Shown in pieces: positions 24,648 through 33,968 of a DNA stretch of 64,000 bases (within the stretch, counting starts at the first letter, position 1; each line of letters starts with the position of its first letter). Source of the stretch: JAGRKR01 sp041397725 (GTDB taxonomy: Bacteria; Pseudomonadota; Alphaproteobacteria; Rhizobiales; Hyphomicrobiaceae). Where the stretch lies: the NCBI GenBank assembly GCA_041397725.1, contig JAWKVZ010000001.1, positions 930,001-994,000 on the forward strand. The letters are read 5' to 3'. The position numbers and the translations under genes were made by a program. The notes under the pieces are model-generated. The model was not told the origin of the DNA. It was given only the letters and a program-made list of their open reading frames with translations, and ran no database searches.

Positions 24648-26918
24648 ATGTCCAAGAAGTCTGAGCAAGCGCGCTTCACCGCGCAGGAAGCCCTCCAGTT
24701 TCACCAGCAGGGCAAGCCCGGAAAGCTCGAGATCACGCCGACCAAGCCGCTGGCGACGCAGCGCGATCTGTCCCTCGCCTATTCGCCGGGCGTTGCCGTG
24801 CCGGTGCTCGCCATCGCCGATGATCCCCGCCTCGCCTACGACTACACGAACAAGGGCAACCTCGTGGCGGTGGTCTCCAACGGCACCGCCATTCTCGGCC
24901 TCGGGAATCTCGGCGCGCTCGCCGCCAAGCCCGTCATGGAGGGCAAGGGCGCGCTGTTCAAGCGCTTCGCCGACATCGACGCCATGGACGTGCTGGTCGA
25001 CACCACCGATGTCGACGCCTTCATCAACTGCGTGCGCTATCTGGGGCCGACGTTCGGCGGCATCAACCTCGAGGACATCAAGGCGCCCGACTGCTTCGTG
25101 ATCGAGGAGCGGCTGCGCGAGCTGCTGGACATCCCGGTTTTCCATGACGACCAGCACGGCACCGCCATCATCGCCGTTGCCGGCCTGATCAACGCGCTGG
25201 AGCTGACCGGGCGCACGCTCACGGACTTCAAGCTCGTCTGCAACGGCGCCGGTTCCGCCGGCATCGCCTGCCTGGAGCTGCTGGTCTCCATGGGAATGCC
25301 GCGCTCCAACATCCTGCTGTGCGACACCAAGGGGGTCATCTACAAGGGCCGCAAGGACGGCATGAACCAGTGGAAGTCGGCCTACGCCAACGCCACCAAG
25401 GCCCGCACGCTGGCCGATGCCGTGGCGGGTGCCGACGTCTTCTTCGGCCTGTCCGTCGCCGGCGCCCTGACGCAGGAGATGGTCGCCAGCATGGCCAAGA
25501 ACCCGATCATCTTCGCCATGGCCAACCCCGATCCGGAGATCACGCCCGAAGAGGTACAGGCGGTTCGTTCCGACGCCATCGTCGCCACGGGACGCTCCGA
25601 CTATGCCAACCAGATCAACAACGTGCTCGGCTTCCCGTTCATCTTCCGCGGCGCCCTCGACGTGCAGGCCTCGACCATCAACGACGCCATGAAGATCGCG
25701 GCCGCCAAGGCGCTCGCCGAGCTCGCGCGCGCCGAGGTGCCGGATCAGGTTGCCCAGGCCTTCCATGGCCGCCGCCCGATCTTCGGACCCGAGTACATCA
25801 TCCCCGCCCCCTTCGATCCGCGCCTCATCAGCCACGTCCCCCCGGCCGTCGCCAAGGCCGCGATGGAATCCGGCGTCGCACGCAAGCCGATCGTCGATCT
25901 CGACGGCTACGTTTCCGCCCTCTCGGGCCGCCTCGACCCGGTCTCCGGCTGGTTGCAGTCGACGTTCGAGAAGGTTCGGCTCGAACCCAAGCGCGTCGTC
26001 TTCGCCGAGGGCGAGGAGACAGCCGTCGTGCGCGCCGCCAACGCCTTCGTCGGCCTCGGCCTTGGCGAGGTGGTACTGGTCGGACGCGAGAAGCAGGTGA
26101 AGGAGGCCTTCAAGACCTGCGGCATCAAGCTACGCCCCGAGATCACCATCGCCAACGCGCGCATGAGCGATCACAACCGCGAGTATGCCGATTTCCTCTA
26201 CGAGCGCCTGCAGCGCCAGGGCTATCTCAAGCGCGACTGCCAGCGCATCGTGAATACGGACCGCAACGTGTTCGCAGCCTGCATGGTCGCCCTGGGGCAC
26301 GCCAACGGCATGGTCACGGGCGTCACGCGTAGCTGGACCATCGCCTACAACGACGTGCGCCGCGTGCTCGACGCCAAGCCGGGGCATTGCACCATCGGCA
26401 TCACGCTGGCGATATCGCGCGGCCGCGCCGTGCTCATCGCCGACTCGAGCGTGCACGACACGCCCTCCCCGCTCGAACTCGCCGACATCGCCGTCGAGGC
26501 TGCCCGCGTCGCCCGCCGTCTCGGCGTCGAGCCCCGCGTGGCGTTGCTGTCCTACTCGACGTTCGGCCAGCCGCAGAGCGAGCGCGCCCAGCGCGTGCGC
26601 GAGGCGGTGGCGATCCTCGACGCGCGCCATGTCGATTTCGAGTACGACGGCGAGATGGCCGCCGATGTCGCTCTCAATCGTGAGCGCATGGCCCTCTACC
26701 CGTTCTGCCGACTGTCCGATACCGCGAACGTGCTGGTCATGCCGGCGTTCCACTCCGCCGCCATCTCGGCCAAGATGCTGCAGGAACTCGGCGGCGCTAC
26801 GCTCATTGGCCCCATGCTGGTCGGCCTCAGCCATTCCGTGCAGATCTGCTCGCTCGGCGCCAAGGACAGCGACATCGTCAACATGGCGGCGCTGGCGGCG
26901 TACGACATCTGCGACTGA
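24648..26918 (+). CDS. maeB: NADP-dependent malic enzyme with C-terminal phosphotransacetylase-like domain
   Basis: This 756-residue protein has a malic domain at the N-terminus: 'DLSLAYSPGVAVP', 'DIKAPDCFVIE' and the divalent-metal site 'FHDDQHGTA', with NADP-binding 'CNGAGSAGIACLELL'. A C-terminal PTA-like domain begins near residue 435. This is the large, acetyl-CoA-regulated MaeB class that decarboxylates malate to pyruvate with NADPH formation. The ATG at 24648 is placed at the conserved N-terminus ('MSKKSEQARFTAQEALQFH'). An upstream open stretch in the same frame is not conserved-looking. Confidence 0.93.
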   Translation: MSKKSEQARFTAQEALQFHQQGKPGKLEITPTKPLATQRDLSLAYSPGVAVPVLAIADDPRLAYDYTNKGNLVAVVSNGTAILGLGNLGALAAKPVMEGKGALFKRFADIDAMDVLVDTTDVDAFINCVRYLGPTFGGINLEDIKAPDCFVIEERLRELLDIPVFHDDQHGTAIIAVAGLINALELTGRTLTDFKLVCNGAGSAGIACLELLVSMGMPRSNILLCDTKGVIYKGRKDGMNQWKSAYANATKARTLADAVAGADVFFGLSVAGALTQEMVASMAKNPIIFAMANPDPEITPEEVQAVRSDAIVATGRSDYANQINNVLGFPFIFRGALDVQASTINDAMKIAAAKALAELARAEVPDQVAQAFHGRRPIFGPEYIIPAPFDPRLISHVPPAVAKAAMESGVARKPIVDLDGYVSALSGRLDPVSGWLQSTFEKVRLEPKRVVFAEGEETAVVRAANAFVGLGLGEVVLVGREKQVKEAFKTCGIKLRPEITIANARMSDHNREYADFLYERLQRQGYLKRDCQRIVNTDRNVFAACMVALGHANGMVTGVTRSWTIAYNDVRRVLDAKPGHCTIGITLAISRGRAVLIADSSVHDTPSPLELADIAVEAARVARRLGVEPRVALLSYSTFGQPQSERAQRVREAVAILDARHVDFEYDGEMAADVALNRERMALYPFCRLSDTANVLVMPAFHSAAISAKMLQELGGATLIGPMLVGLSHSVQICSLGAKDSDIVNMAALAAYDICD

Positions 26919-27102
26919 CGGCCCGGCGCACCACCTGGACCGGGTGAGCCGGACGCCTTGACATCGCGCAAGGCGCCCGACGTGCCGTCGGCCGATCGTC
27001 CGGCAGCCGCCGCGCCATCGTCCTTGCTGAGGCACGGCGGCTCCGGCAAGCGGCGGGCGCGCACGCCCGCTGCCCCGCCAGGTCAGGGAGCACGCGAGGC
27101 GC

Positions 27103-29751
27103 ATGTCGACAGGCCCCACCGGCGCACCCGCTCAGCCCATCGCCTGGCATGCGCTGAGCGCCGATGAGACGGCCGCGCGGCTGGACTGCCGGCCGGCGAC
27201 GGGGCTGTCGGCGAACGCGGTCGAACAGCGCCGCGCCCGCTACGGCACGAACACGATGACGGAGCGGCCGCCGCGTACGCTCCTCGACATGATCGCCGAC
27301 CAGTTCAAGGACTTCATGATCGTCGTGCTGATGGCGGCGGCGATCATCTCGGGTCTCGTCGGCGAGCTGACGGATTCGCTGGTGATCCTGGTCATCGTCG
27401 TGCTCAACGCCGCCATTGGCGTCGTGCAGGAGTGGCGCGCGGAGACAGCCCTGGCGGCGCTGAGACGCATGAGCGCACCGAGCGCCCATGTCCGCCGCGA
27501 TGGCCATGCGGCCACGATCCCTGCGCATGAGCTTGTTCCCGGCGACGTCGTGATGCTGAGCGCGGGCGATCTCGTGCCGGCGGACGTGCGCCTCGTTGAG
27601 ACCGCGACGCTGCGCCTCGACGAGTCCATGCTGACGGGCGAGTCCGTCAGCGTCGAGAAGACGGCCGAGCCCAGGTTCCCTGCCGATACGCCAGTTGCCG
27701 AGCGACATAACCTCGCCTTCAAGGGCACCATGGCCGTGAACGGCCACGCTACCGGCGTGGTCGTTGCCACGGGCATGCGGACCGAACTCGGCCGCATCGC
27801 CGGCCTGATCGACACCGCCGAGCGCGTGCGCACGCCCCTGCAGCAGCGCCTGTCGAGCTTCGGGCGCCGCCTCGGCCTCGTGGTGATGGGACTGTGCGCC
27901 ATCATCTTTGTGTTCGGCGTGTTGCGCGGCGAGCCCATCCTGCTCATGCTGCTGACCGCCATCAGTCTGGCGGTGGCCGCCGTGCCCGAGGCGCTGCCGG
28001 CCGTCGTGACCATCACGCTCGCGCTCGGCGCACGCCAGATGATGAACCGCAAGGCACTGGTGCGGGCGCTGCCGGCCGTCGAGACCCTCGGGTCCGTCAG
28101 CTACATCTGCACGGACAAGACCGGCACTCTGACGCTCAATCGCATGCGGGTCGATCGCCTCAGTCTCGGGGCTGCGACATGGGCGCAGGGCGAGATGCCG
28201 CCGGGCGACGCCCTGCCGCTGCTCACCGCGATGGCGCTGTGCAGCGATGTCGAGGCCGGCCAGGACGGCGCTCTGCAAGGCGATCCGACGGAGACAGCCA
28301 TCAGCCGTGCCGCCGTCGCGGCAGGCTTCGTGCGCCGCGACATGGAGGCCGAGACGCCGCGCATCGGCGAGCACACCTTCGATGCCGAGCGCAAGCGCAT
28401 GACCACGCTGCATCGCGACGGCGACGGCATCGTCGCCTACACCAAGGGTGCGCCCGAGAGCGTGCTGCCGCTGTGTGCGCGCCGGCTCGCCGATGGCCGG
28501 GAGCAGCCCATCGACCACGAAGCGATGCTCGCCCACGCCACTGGGCTCGCCGAGGAAGGATTGCGCGTCATCGCGTTCGCACGCAGGATCTGGCCCGGCG
28601 AGCCGGCCGACGCGAGCGCCGATGGCGTCGAACAGGAGCTGACGCTCATCGGCTTCGTCGGGCTGATAGATCCTCCGCGCCCGGAGGCGGCAGAGGCGGT
28701 GCGCTCATGTCTGGCGGCCGGCATCGTGCCCGTGATGATCACGGGCGATCATCCCGGCACCGCCAGGGCCATCGCCGAGCGTCTCGGCATCATCGACGGC
28801 GGCGGCGCGGTCATGACCGGGGCCGAGTTGCAGAGCCTCGACGACGCAGCGCTCGAGCGCCGCGTCTCCGACATCCGCGTCTATGCCCGCGTCGATCCCG
28901 CACAGAAGATCCGCATCGTCGAGGCGTTGCAGCGGCGCGGCGCCTTCGTCGCCATGACGGGAGACGGCGTCAACGACGCGCCGGCCTTGAAGCGCGCCAA
29001 CATCGGCGTGGCCATGGGCAATTCCGGCACGGACGTCGCCAAGGAAGCCTCGAGCCTCGTGCTTCTCGACGACAACTTCGCCACGATCGTCGGGGCGGTG
29101 CGCGCCGGCAGGCGCATCTACGACAACATCCGCAAGTTCATCAAATACACGATGACCAGCAACTCCGGCGAGATCTGGACGATCTTCCTGGCGCCGTTCC
29201 TCGGGCTGCCCGTGCCGCTACTGCCGATCCACATCCTCTGGATCAACCTCGTCACCGACGGCTTGCCCGGCCTCGCTCTGGCCGCGGAGGGCGAGGAGCG
29301 CGGCATCATGCAGCGCCCACCGCGCCCGCCGGACGAAAGCATCTTCGCCCACGGCATGTGGCAGCACATCGTCTGGTGTGGCCTCGCCATGGGCTTGGTC
29401 TGTCTGGCCATACAGTCCTGGGCCATCGCCAACGGGCATCCGAACTGGCAGACCATGGTCTTTACCGTGCTCACGCTCTCGCAGATGGGGCATGTGCTCG
29501 CGATCCGCTCGGAGCGGGATTCGCTCTTCACTCAGGGCTTCTGGAGCAATCGGCCACTGGTCGGCGCCACGCTACTCACGCTCGCGCTGCAGCTTGCCGT
29601 CATCTACGTGCCGCTCTTCAACAGCCTCTTCAACACGAGCCCGCTGAGCCTCGTGGAGCTGGGCGTCTGTCTTCTCGCCTCGTCGGCGATCTTCGTGATG
29701 GTGGAGATCGAGAAGATGCTGGTGCGGCGCGGCCTCATCTACCGCTCTTGA
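27103..29751 (+). CDS. P-type ATPase, P2A (Ca2+-transporting) class
   Basis: This 882-residue pump has a cation-ATPase N-terminal segment, the actuator TGES (MLTGESVSVEK), the phosphorylated Asp in 'CTDKTGTLTLN' near residue 338, TGD and 'GDGVNDAPALK'. Residues matching the SERCA calcium sites are all visible: PEALP in M4, N-S-G-E in M5, and 'NLVTDGLP' in M6. Calcium export from the cytoplasm is therefore the best call, though some bacterial relatives move other cations. It is a single gene, 184 nt after maeB. Confidence 0.88.
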   Translation: MSTGPTGAPAQPIAWHALSADETAARLDCRPATGLSANAVEQRRARYGTNTMTERPPRTLLDMIADQFKDFMIVVLMAAAIISGLVGELTDSLVILVIVVLNAAIGVVQEWRAETALAALRRMSAPSAHVRRDGHAATIPAHELVPGDVVMLSAGDLVPADVRLVETATLRLDESMLTGESVSVEKTAEPRFPADTPVAERHNLAFKGTMAVNGHATGVVVATGMRTELGRIAGLIDTAERVRTPLQQRLSSFGRRLGLVVMGLCAIIFVFGVLRGEPILLMLLTAISLAVAAVPEALPAVVTITLALGARQMMNRKALVRALPAVETLGSVSYICTDKTGTLTLNRMRVDRLSLGAATWAQGEMPPGDALPLLTAMALCSDVEAGQDGALQGDPTETAISRAAVAAGFVRRDMEAETPRIGEHTFDAERKRMTTLHRDGDGIVAYTKGAPESVLPLCARRLADGREQPIDHEAMLAHATGLAEEGLRVIAFARRIWPGEPADASADGVEQELTLIGFVGLIDPPRPEAAEAVRSCLAAGIVPVMITGDHPGTARAIAERLGIIDGGGAVMTGAELQSLDDAALERRVSDIRVYARVDPAQKIRIVEALQRRGAFVAMTGDGVNDAPALKRANIGVAMGNSGTDVAKEASSLVLLDDNFATIVGAVRAGRRIYDNIRKFIKYTMTSNSGEIWTIFLAPFLGLPVPLLPIHILWINLVTDGLPGLALAAEGEERGIMQRPPRPPDESIFAHGMWQHIVWCGLAMGLVCLAIQSWAIANGHPNWQTMVFTVLTLSQMGHVLAIRSERDSLFTQGFWSNRPLVGATLLTLALQLAVIYVPLFNSLFNTSPLSLVELGVCLLASSAIFVMVEIEKMLVRRGLIYRS

Positions 29752-29767
29752 GCGCCGTCACCGCGCT

Positions 29768-30763
29768 TCACATGACGCGCTCCACGTCGGGCGCCAGCCG
29801 AGACTTCACCTCGTCGGGAGCGCCGAAGTGTGCGAAGTATCGGGGATCGATCCGCTCGACCGGCAGGACGATCAGAACGTCGACCGTACCGAACTGGTGG
29901 TCGATGACCGCACCGTCCCCGACATACGCGCCGAGACGCAGGTAGCCCTTGATCAGCGTCGGCAGCGCGCGGAGCGCCGCCTTGGCGTCGATCTCGCTCT
30001 TCGCCATCCGGTTCATCGGAACATAGAGTCGATCGTGCGCCCTGACCCGCCAGGCCTCGGGGGCGCCGGCGTAATGGTGCAGGAAGCTCAGCGCCATGGC
30101 GTGCTTGTCGGGATCGAGGCCCTCGAAGCTCGCGCAGCCGATCATGACGTCGTAGCCATGCTCGCGCACATAGGTCCACAACCCATGCCACAGCAGCTCG
30201 ACCGTACGCTTGTTGCGGTAGGGCTTGAGGACGCACGAGCGCCCGACCTCGAGGAAGCGATAGTTCGGCGACTTGGCGGCGACGAGCGGCGCCAGATCGT
30301 ACTCGCTCTGCGAGTAGAAGCCGCCGCCCTGCTCGGCCATCTCCTGCGGCAGCAGACGATAGGTGCCGACCACATTGAGGCGCTGGCCCCAGCCGCTCCC
30401 CCCCTCGGGGGCTGCCGTATCGACCACCAGCAGGTGCTCGCAGGTGGCGTCATACGGGTCCTCGTCCCGGCGCTTCATGCGCGCTGTGAGACTCGGCGTG
30501 GCCGACATCTCCTCGTAGAAGACGCGATAGCGGAGCCGCTGCGCCTGTCGCAACTCGGCCCGCGATGTGGAGAGCCGCACCTCGAGATCTCCGACGCGGC
30601 CATAGACCTTGCCGCTCCCGGCGCGCTTGGCGCCCTGCAGGCGCTGGCGCATGAGGGGCTTGACGAACCGACGCTTGGCCTCGAGCACTCCGTTGCTGCC
30701 AACGAGAGAGGAAACGCGATTGACCACGAGTTTGTCGGCCAACCGTCGGGGGCTCAAATTCAT
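29768..30763 (-). CDS. olsB: OlsB-like GNAT N-acyltransferase (ornithine lipid synthesis)
   Basis: This 331-residue protein matches the ornithine-acyl[ACP] N-acyltransferase family. It carries 'LRYRVFYEEMSATPSL' near residue 76, 'LNVVGTYRLLPQ' and 'LEVGRSCVLKPYRNKRT' for acyl-ACP/CoA contacts, and 'MIGCASFEGLDPDKHA'. OlsB makes lyso-ornithine lipid from ornithine and 3-hydroxyacyl-ACP at the inner membrane. The start at 30763 has GGAGA 6 nt before it; ATG 30781 would add six Arg-rich residues. olsA is not adjacent. Some relatives are annotated only as GNAT acyltransferases. Confidence 0.78.
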   Translation of the reverse strand: MNLSPRRLADKLVVNRVSSLVGSNGVLEAKRRFVKPLMRQRLQGAKRAGSGKVYGRVGDLEVRLSTSRAELRQAQRLRYRVFYEEMSATPSLTARMKRRDEDPYDATCEHLLVVDTAAPEGGSGWGQRLNVVGTYRLLPQEMAEQGGGFYSQSEYDLAPLVAAKSPNYRFLEVGRSCVLKPYRNKRTVELLWHGLWTYVREHGYDVMIGCASFEGLDPDKHAMALSFLHHYAGAPEAWRVRAHDRLYVPMNRMAKSEIDAKAALRALPTLIKGYLRLGAYVGDGAVIDHQFGTVDVLIVLPVERIDPRYFAHFGAPDEVKSRLAPDVERVM

Positions 30764-30781
30764 GCGTCGTCTCCGCGCCAT

Positions 30782-31176
30782 GGGCCTCCGTCACCGATCC
30801 CGTGTCCGCCGTGCGGGCAATGGGCACGAGCGTCCTGCGGTGCGTGAATTCGCAGACTGAGCCGCTGGACGCTTCACGTGATTCGCATACCATGCCTAGC
30901 AGGCTGACCGCCGTCTGGGCAATAGAATGCGATATGCAGGGACGCTTGCGGCAACGCGGGATCGGTTCCGGCAGATGACGGGACGAGTAGCGGCACTCGA
31001 TGACATCAGTACGACGGCCGAGCGCCGTCGATGGCTCGACGCATGCGCGATCCGAATCGACTCGCGGGCGATCGAGAGCCGTAAGACCCGCGAATTGCGC
31101 TTGAGATCATGAGCATAGCGTCCACTTTGCGCGATCGCCGGCAGCGCCGCGGGCCGCCCACGCGCCAGACAGCAGC
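30782..31176. other. Intergenic region without a convincing gene
   Basis: These 395 nt separate olsB and the hybrid kinase, both on the minus strand. One 61-codon open frame on the plus strand starts at an ATG at 30927 and ends at 31112; it is Arg-rich, has no ribosome-binding site I trust and resembles nothing known. No clear hairpin or promoter was seen. Confidence 0.4.
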
Positions 31177-33582
31177 CTATGCCGCGTCATTGCCGATGCG
31201 GCCGTGGGCGCCACTCGCCAGCTCGTCGCCGCACCAGCGCTCGAGCATCGCTTCCAGCTCGTGGCGGGCGAACGGCTTGGCGAGGTAGTCGTCGAGACCG
31301 GCATCGAGGCATCTCTTGCGATCCTCGGCAAAGGCGTTGGCCGTCAGGGCCACCATCGGCGGCAGGCGCGGCATGGGCGACATGTCGGCGACGGCGCTGC
31401 GAATGGCGCGCGCGGCATCGAAGCCGTCGAGGCCGGGCATCTGGATGTCCATCAGGATCAGGTCGAACTGCGGCCCCTCGGTCAGCGCCTGCATCGCACA
31501 CTGCACCGCAGCATGACCGTTCTCGGCGAGCACGACCTCGCAGCCGGACTTCTCGAGCACGCGGCGCGCCAGCAGGGCGTTGATGTCGTTGTCCTCGGCG
31601 AGCAGGATGCGACGACGCGCGTGCTGCCGCGGCTTCGGCCGCTGCTGGGCGATGGCGACCGGCGAGCCCGCGTCCTCGCGGAGCACCAGGCCGTCGATCT
31701 GCGCCAGAAGCGAAGCCGGCCGGACCGGACGGACGAGGTAGGCGTCGAAGCCCGCCGCCCGATAGGCCGCGAGTGGCGCGCGCGCGCCGGCCTCGAGCAG
31801 GCAGATGCCGCGAACGTCTCCCGGCAGGCTGCGGCGCAGCGCCGCCAGCCAGGCCCCGGCGTCGTCCGCCGGCTCGCTGGCGTCGACCAGAAGGACGTCG
31901 CCCTGCCACGTCGACGCGGCCGCGACGTCGGTGGCGCCGAACACGCGGGCGTCGTGCCCACACCGCGACAGGACCTGGCACAGGGTCTCGCTTTCGATCC
32001 TGCGCGGACTCACAATGGCGACGCGGCGACGCTCCCGCACATGCGGCCAGGTGTCTGCAAGGGCACCCGCCGTTGTGACCCGACGCACGGCGAACATGGC
32101 TGTGAAGGCGGCGCCCGCCCCTGGCCGGCTTTCCACGGTGATCCTGCCGCCCATGGCCCGCGCCAGACGCTCGGAGATGGCGAGACCGAGCCCTGTACCG
32201 CCGCGCTGCCCGCGGCGTGCCGCCTCTCCCTGCTCGAACTCCGCGAACATCGTACGCGCGCTGTCGGAGGCCAAGCCGATGCCGGTATCGCGCACCGTCA
32301 TCGCCATGGCAATGTCATCGCCGGCCGCATCTCCGCTCGGCTCGCCTTCTGCCGCGCGGACGGCGAGGCTGACGCCGCCCCGATCGGTGAACTTGATGGC
32401 GTTGCCGACGAGATTGATGAGGATCTGGCGAATGCGCGTTTCGTCGCCGACCACCACGGCCGGCAGCGCCGGATCGATCGACCACGCAAGCTCGAGGCCC
32501 TTCTCACGCGCCCGAGGATAGAGCAGCTCGACCACCGTCTGTACGCTCTCGTCGAGACGGAACTCCGCCTCGTTCAAGACGAGCTTGCCGGCTTCGACCT
32601 TCGAGAAGTCCAGGATCTCGTCGATCAGCATGAGCAGCGTCTTGGCCGACTTCTCGATGGCGAAGCAGTAGTTGCGCTGCTCGGCCGTCTGCTGGGTGTC
32701 GCTCAGGAGCTCCGTCATGCCGAGGATGCCGGCCATGGGAGTGCGGATCTCGTGGCTCATGGCGGCGAGGAAGCGCGACTTGGCGCGGCTCGCCTGCTCG
32801 GCCTGGGTCCGCGCGTCCTGGAGATCGAGCTCCGCCCGGCGTTGCTCGGTGATATCCCGGCCGACACTCTGCGTCTCGCTGCTCCGTCCCTCCTCGCCCG
32901 TGACGATATGATCCTCCCAGACGAACCAGCGCGGACCGCTCGACGTGACGACCTGCTGCACATAGCGCCGGCGACCACCGTCGCCGAAGGCCGGCGGACT
33001 GGCCTCGCCCTCGAGGACGCGGGGGGCGAAGGGCCGCCCGAGCACGCGCTCGCGATCAACACCGAACGCGCGGCAGAAGGCATTGTTCACGAACGTCAGC
33101 ACCCCCTCGCCGTCACGGCGGAGGATGACGTCCTGTTGGTTGTCGAGAAGGTCGCGGTAGCGCGCCTCGTTCTCCTTGAGCTGCCACTGGATGTCCTTGA
33201 GGTTCTCGATGCTGCGCTCGAGGCGTTCGCCGAGCGCAGCGACCTTGTCGAGACCTGCCGGCGACCCGGCCTCGTCATGCGCTTCGCCGCGCCGGAAGGC
33301 GAGGATGCCGGCCGCCAGCACGCCGACACCGGTCGCGAGGAGCAACAGGCGGGGCAGCAGCGACAGCGCCGGCAGCAGAACGGCCGCCGCGGCGAGCCCC
33401 ATCCCCCAGGCCACCGTGAGCCCGGCGACGAGACGGGCGCTCGCGCCCACGCGGCGCACGGCATCCAGGCCGCGACGCAACAGCCCTCGCGACCGCCTGC
33501 CATGGGCCATGGCCGGCGCGCTGGAGCGGCTCGCGACCGTTCCCGTCGTCGACGCGACGTTGGTCTGTTGAATTCTCGGCAC
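31177..33582 (-). CDS. Membrane hybrid sensor histidine kinase/response regulator with PAS domain
   Basis: From GTG 33582 this reads as 801 residues. Two close membrane helices lie near residues 50-90, then a coiled linker and one PAS domain ('RYRDLLDNQQDVILRRDGEG', ~140-260). The H-box 'AAMSHEIRTPMAGILG', N-box 'LINLVGNAIKFTDRGG' and G-boxes (DTGIGL, GGTGLGLAI) come next. A degenerate receiver lacking the usual acidic cluster follows, then an intact C-terminal receiver ('ILLAEDNDIN', 'LILMDIQMPGLDG'). The start is unsure: TTG 33669 and ATG 33510 are alternatives. No partner regulator is adjacent, so output may be through an Hpt protein elsewhere. Confidence 0.88.
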   Translation of the reverse strand: MPRIQQTNVASTTGTVASRSSAPAMAHGRRSRGLLRRGLDAVRRVGASARLVAGLTVAWGMGLAAAAVLLPALSLLPRLLLLATGVGVLAAGILAFRRGEAHDEAGSPAGLDKVAALGERLERSIENLKDIQWQLKENEARYRDLLDNQQDVILRRDGEGVLTFVNNAFCRAFGVDRERVLGRPFAPRVLEGEASPPAFGDGGRRRYVQQVVTSSGPRWFVWEDHIVTGEEGRSSETQSVGRDITEQRRAELDLQDARTQAEQASRAKSRFLAAMSHEIRTPMAGILGMTELLSDTQQTAEQRNYCFAIEKSAKTLLMLIDEILDFSKVEAGKLVLNEAEFRLDESVQTVVELLYPRAREKGLELAWSIDPALPAVVVGDETRIRQILINLVGNAIKFTDRGGVSLAVRAAEGEPSGDAAGDDIAMAMTVRDTGIGLASDSARTMFAEFEQGEAARRGQRGGTGLGLAISERLARAMGGRITVESRPGAGAAFTAMFAVRRVTTAGALADTWPHVRERRRVAIVSPRRIESETLCQVLSRCGHDARVFGATDVAAASTWQGDVLLVDASEPADDAGAWLAALRRSLPGDVRGICLLEAGARAPLAAYRAAGFDAYLVRPVRPASLLAQIDGLVLREDAGSPVAIAQQRPKPRQHARRRILLAEDNDINALLARRVLEKSGCEVVLAENGHAAVQCAMQALTEGPQFDLILMDIQMPGLDGFDAARAIRSAVADMSPMPRLPPMVALTANAFAEDRKRCLDAGLDDYLAKPFARHELEAMLERWCGDELASGAHGRIGNDAA

Positions 33583-33968
33583 GGCGCCCCAGGTTTTCGG
33601 CGATCCTTGGATTGGCGCATCGCAACATGGCGGCCTTGCCAAACGCTTACCGCTCGCGACTTCACGCAAGACAACAGGAAACGTGCTTAATTTCTGGCAA
33701 CCCCTGTTTGCAGGGAGCGGTGCGGCGGTGCGTCAACGTGCTCGCCGAAAGCAGCCCGTAAGGTTTATGATCGCCGCCGAGTCTCTGGCGGAGCCTCGGC
33801 GCGGTTCGCCTGCTCCGCCCGTGCCCCGACCCGAACGACGACCCGACCTGCTCTGCACCGAACCCGACCCGAGACGTCCTGCACATGATCGCCGACTGCG
33901 GCGGAACGCCGGCACCGGCCAGCGGCGCCGATCATCGCGAAGCTTGCCCACGCGGAACCGATGCCAAC
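33583..33968. other. Divergent intergenic region
   Basis: This is the shared upstream region of the hybrid kinase and the second DMT gene. It holds a small hairpin, CCCTG-TTTG-CAGGG, at 33702-33715, in a locally AT-richer patch (about 33670-33715) that is a plausible promoter area. Nothing else stands out. Confidence 0.3.

Noticed and set aside
21983..24664. Very long open frame on the plus strand opposite mutS
   Set aside because: Composition is Arg/His/Gln/Gly-rich with no motifs, as expected for the antisense of a GC-rich gene. The minus strand encodes an unmistakable MutS.
30927..31112. 61-codon open frame between olsB and the hybrid kinase
   Set aside because: There is no ribosome-binding site, no family resemblance, and the composition is consistent with chance.
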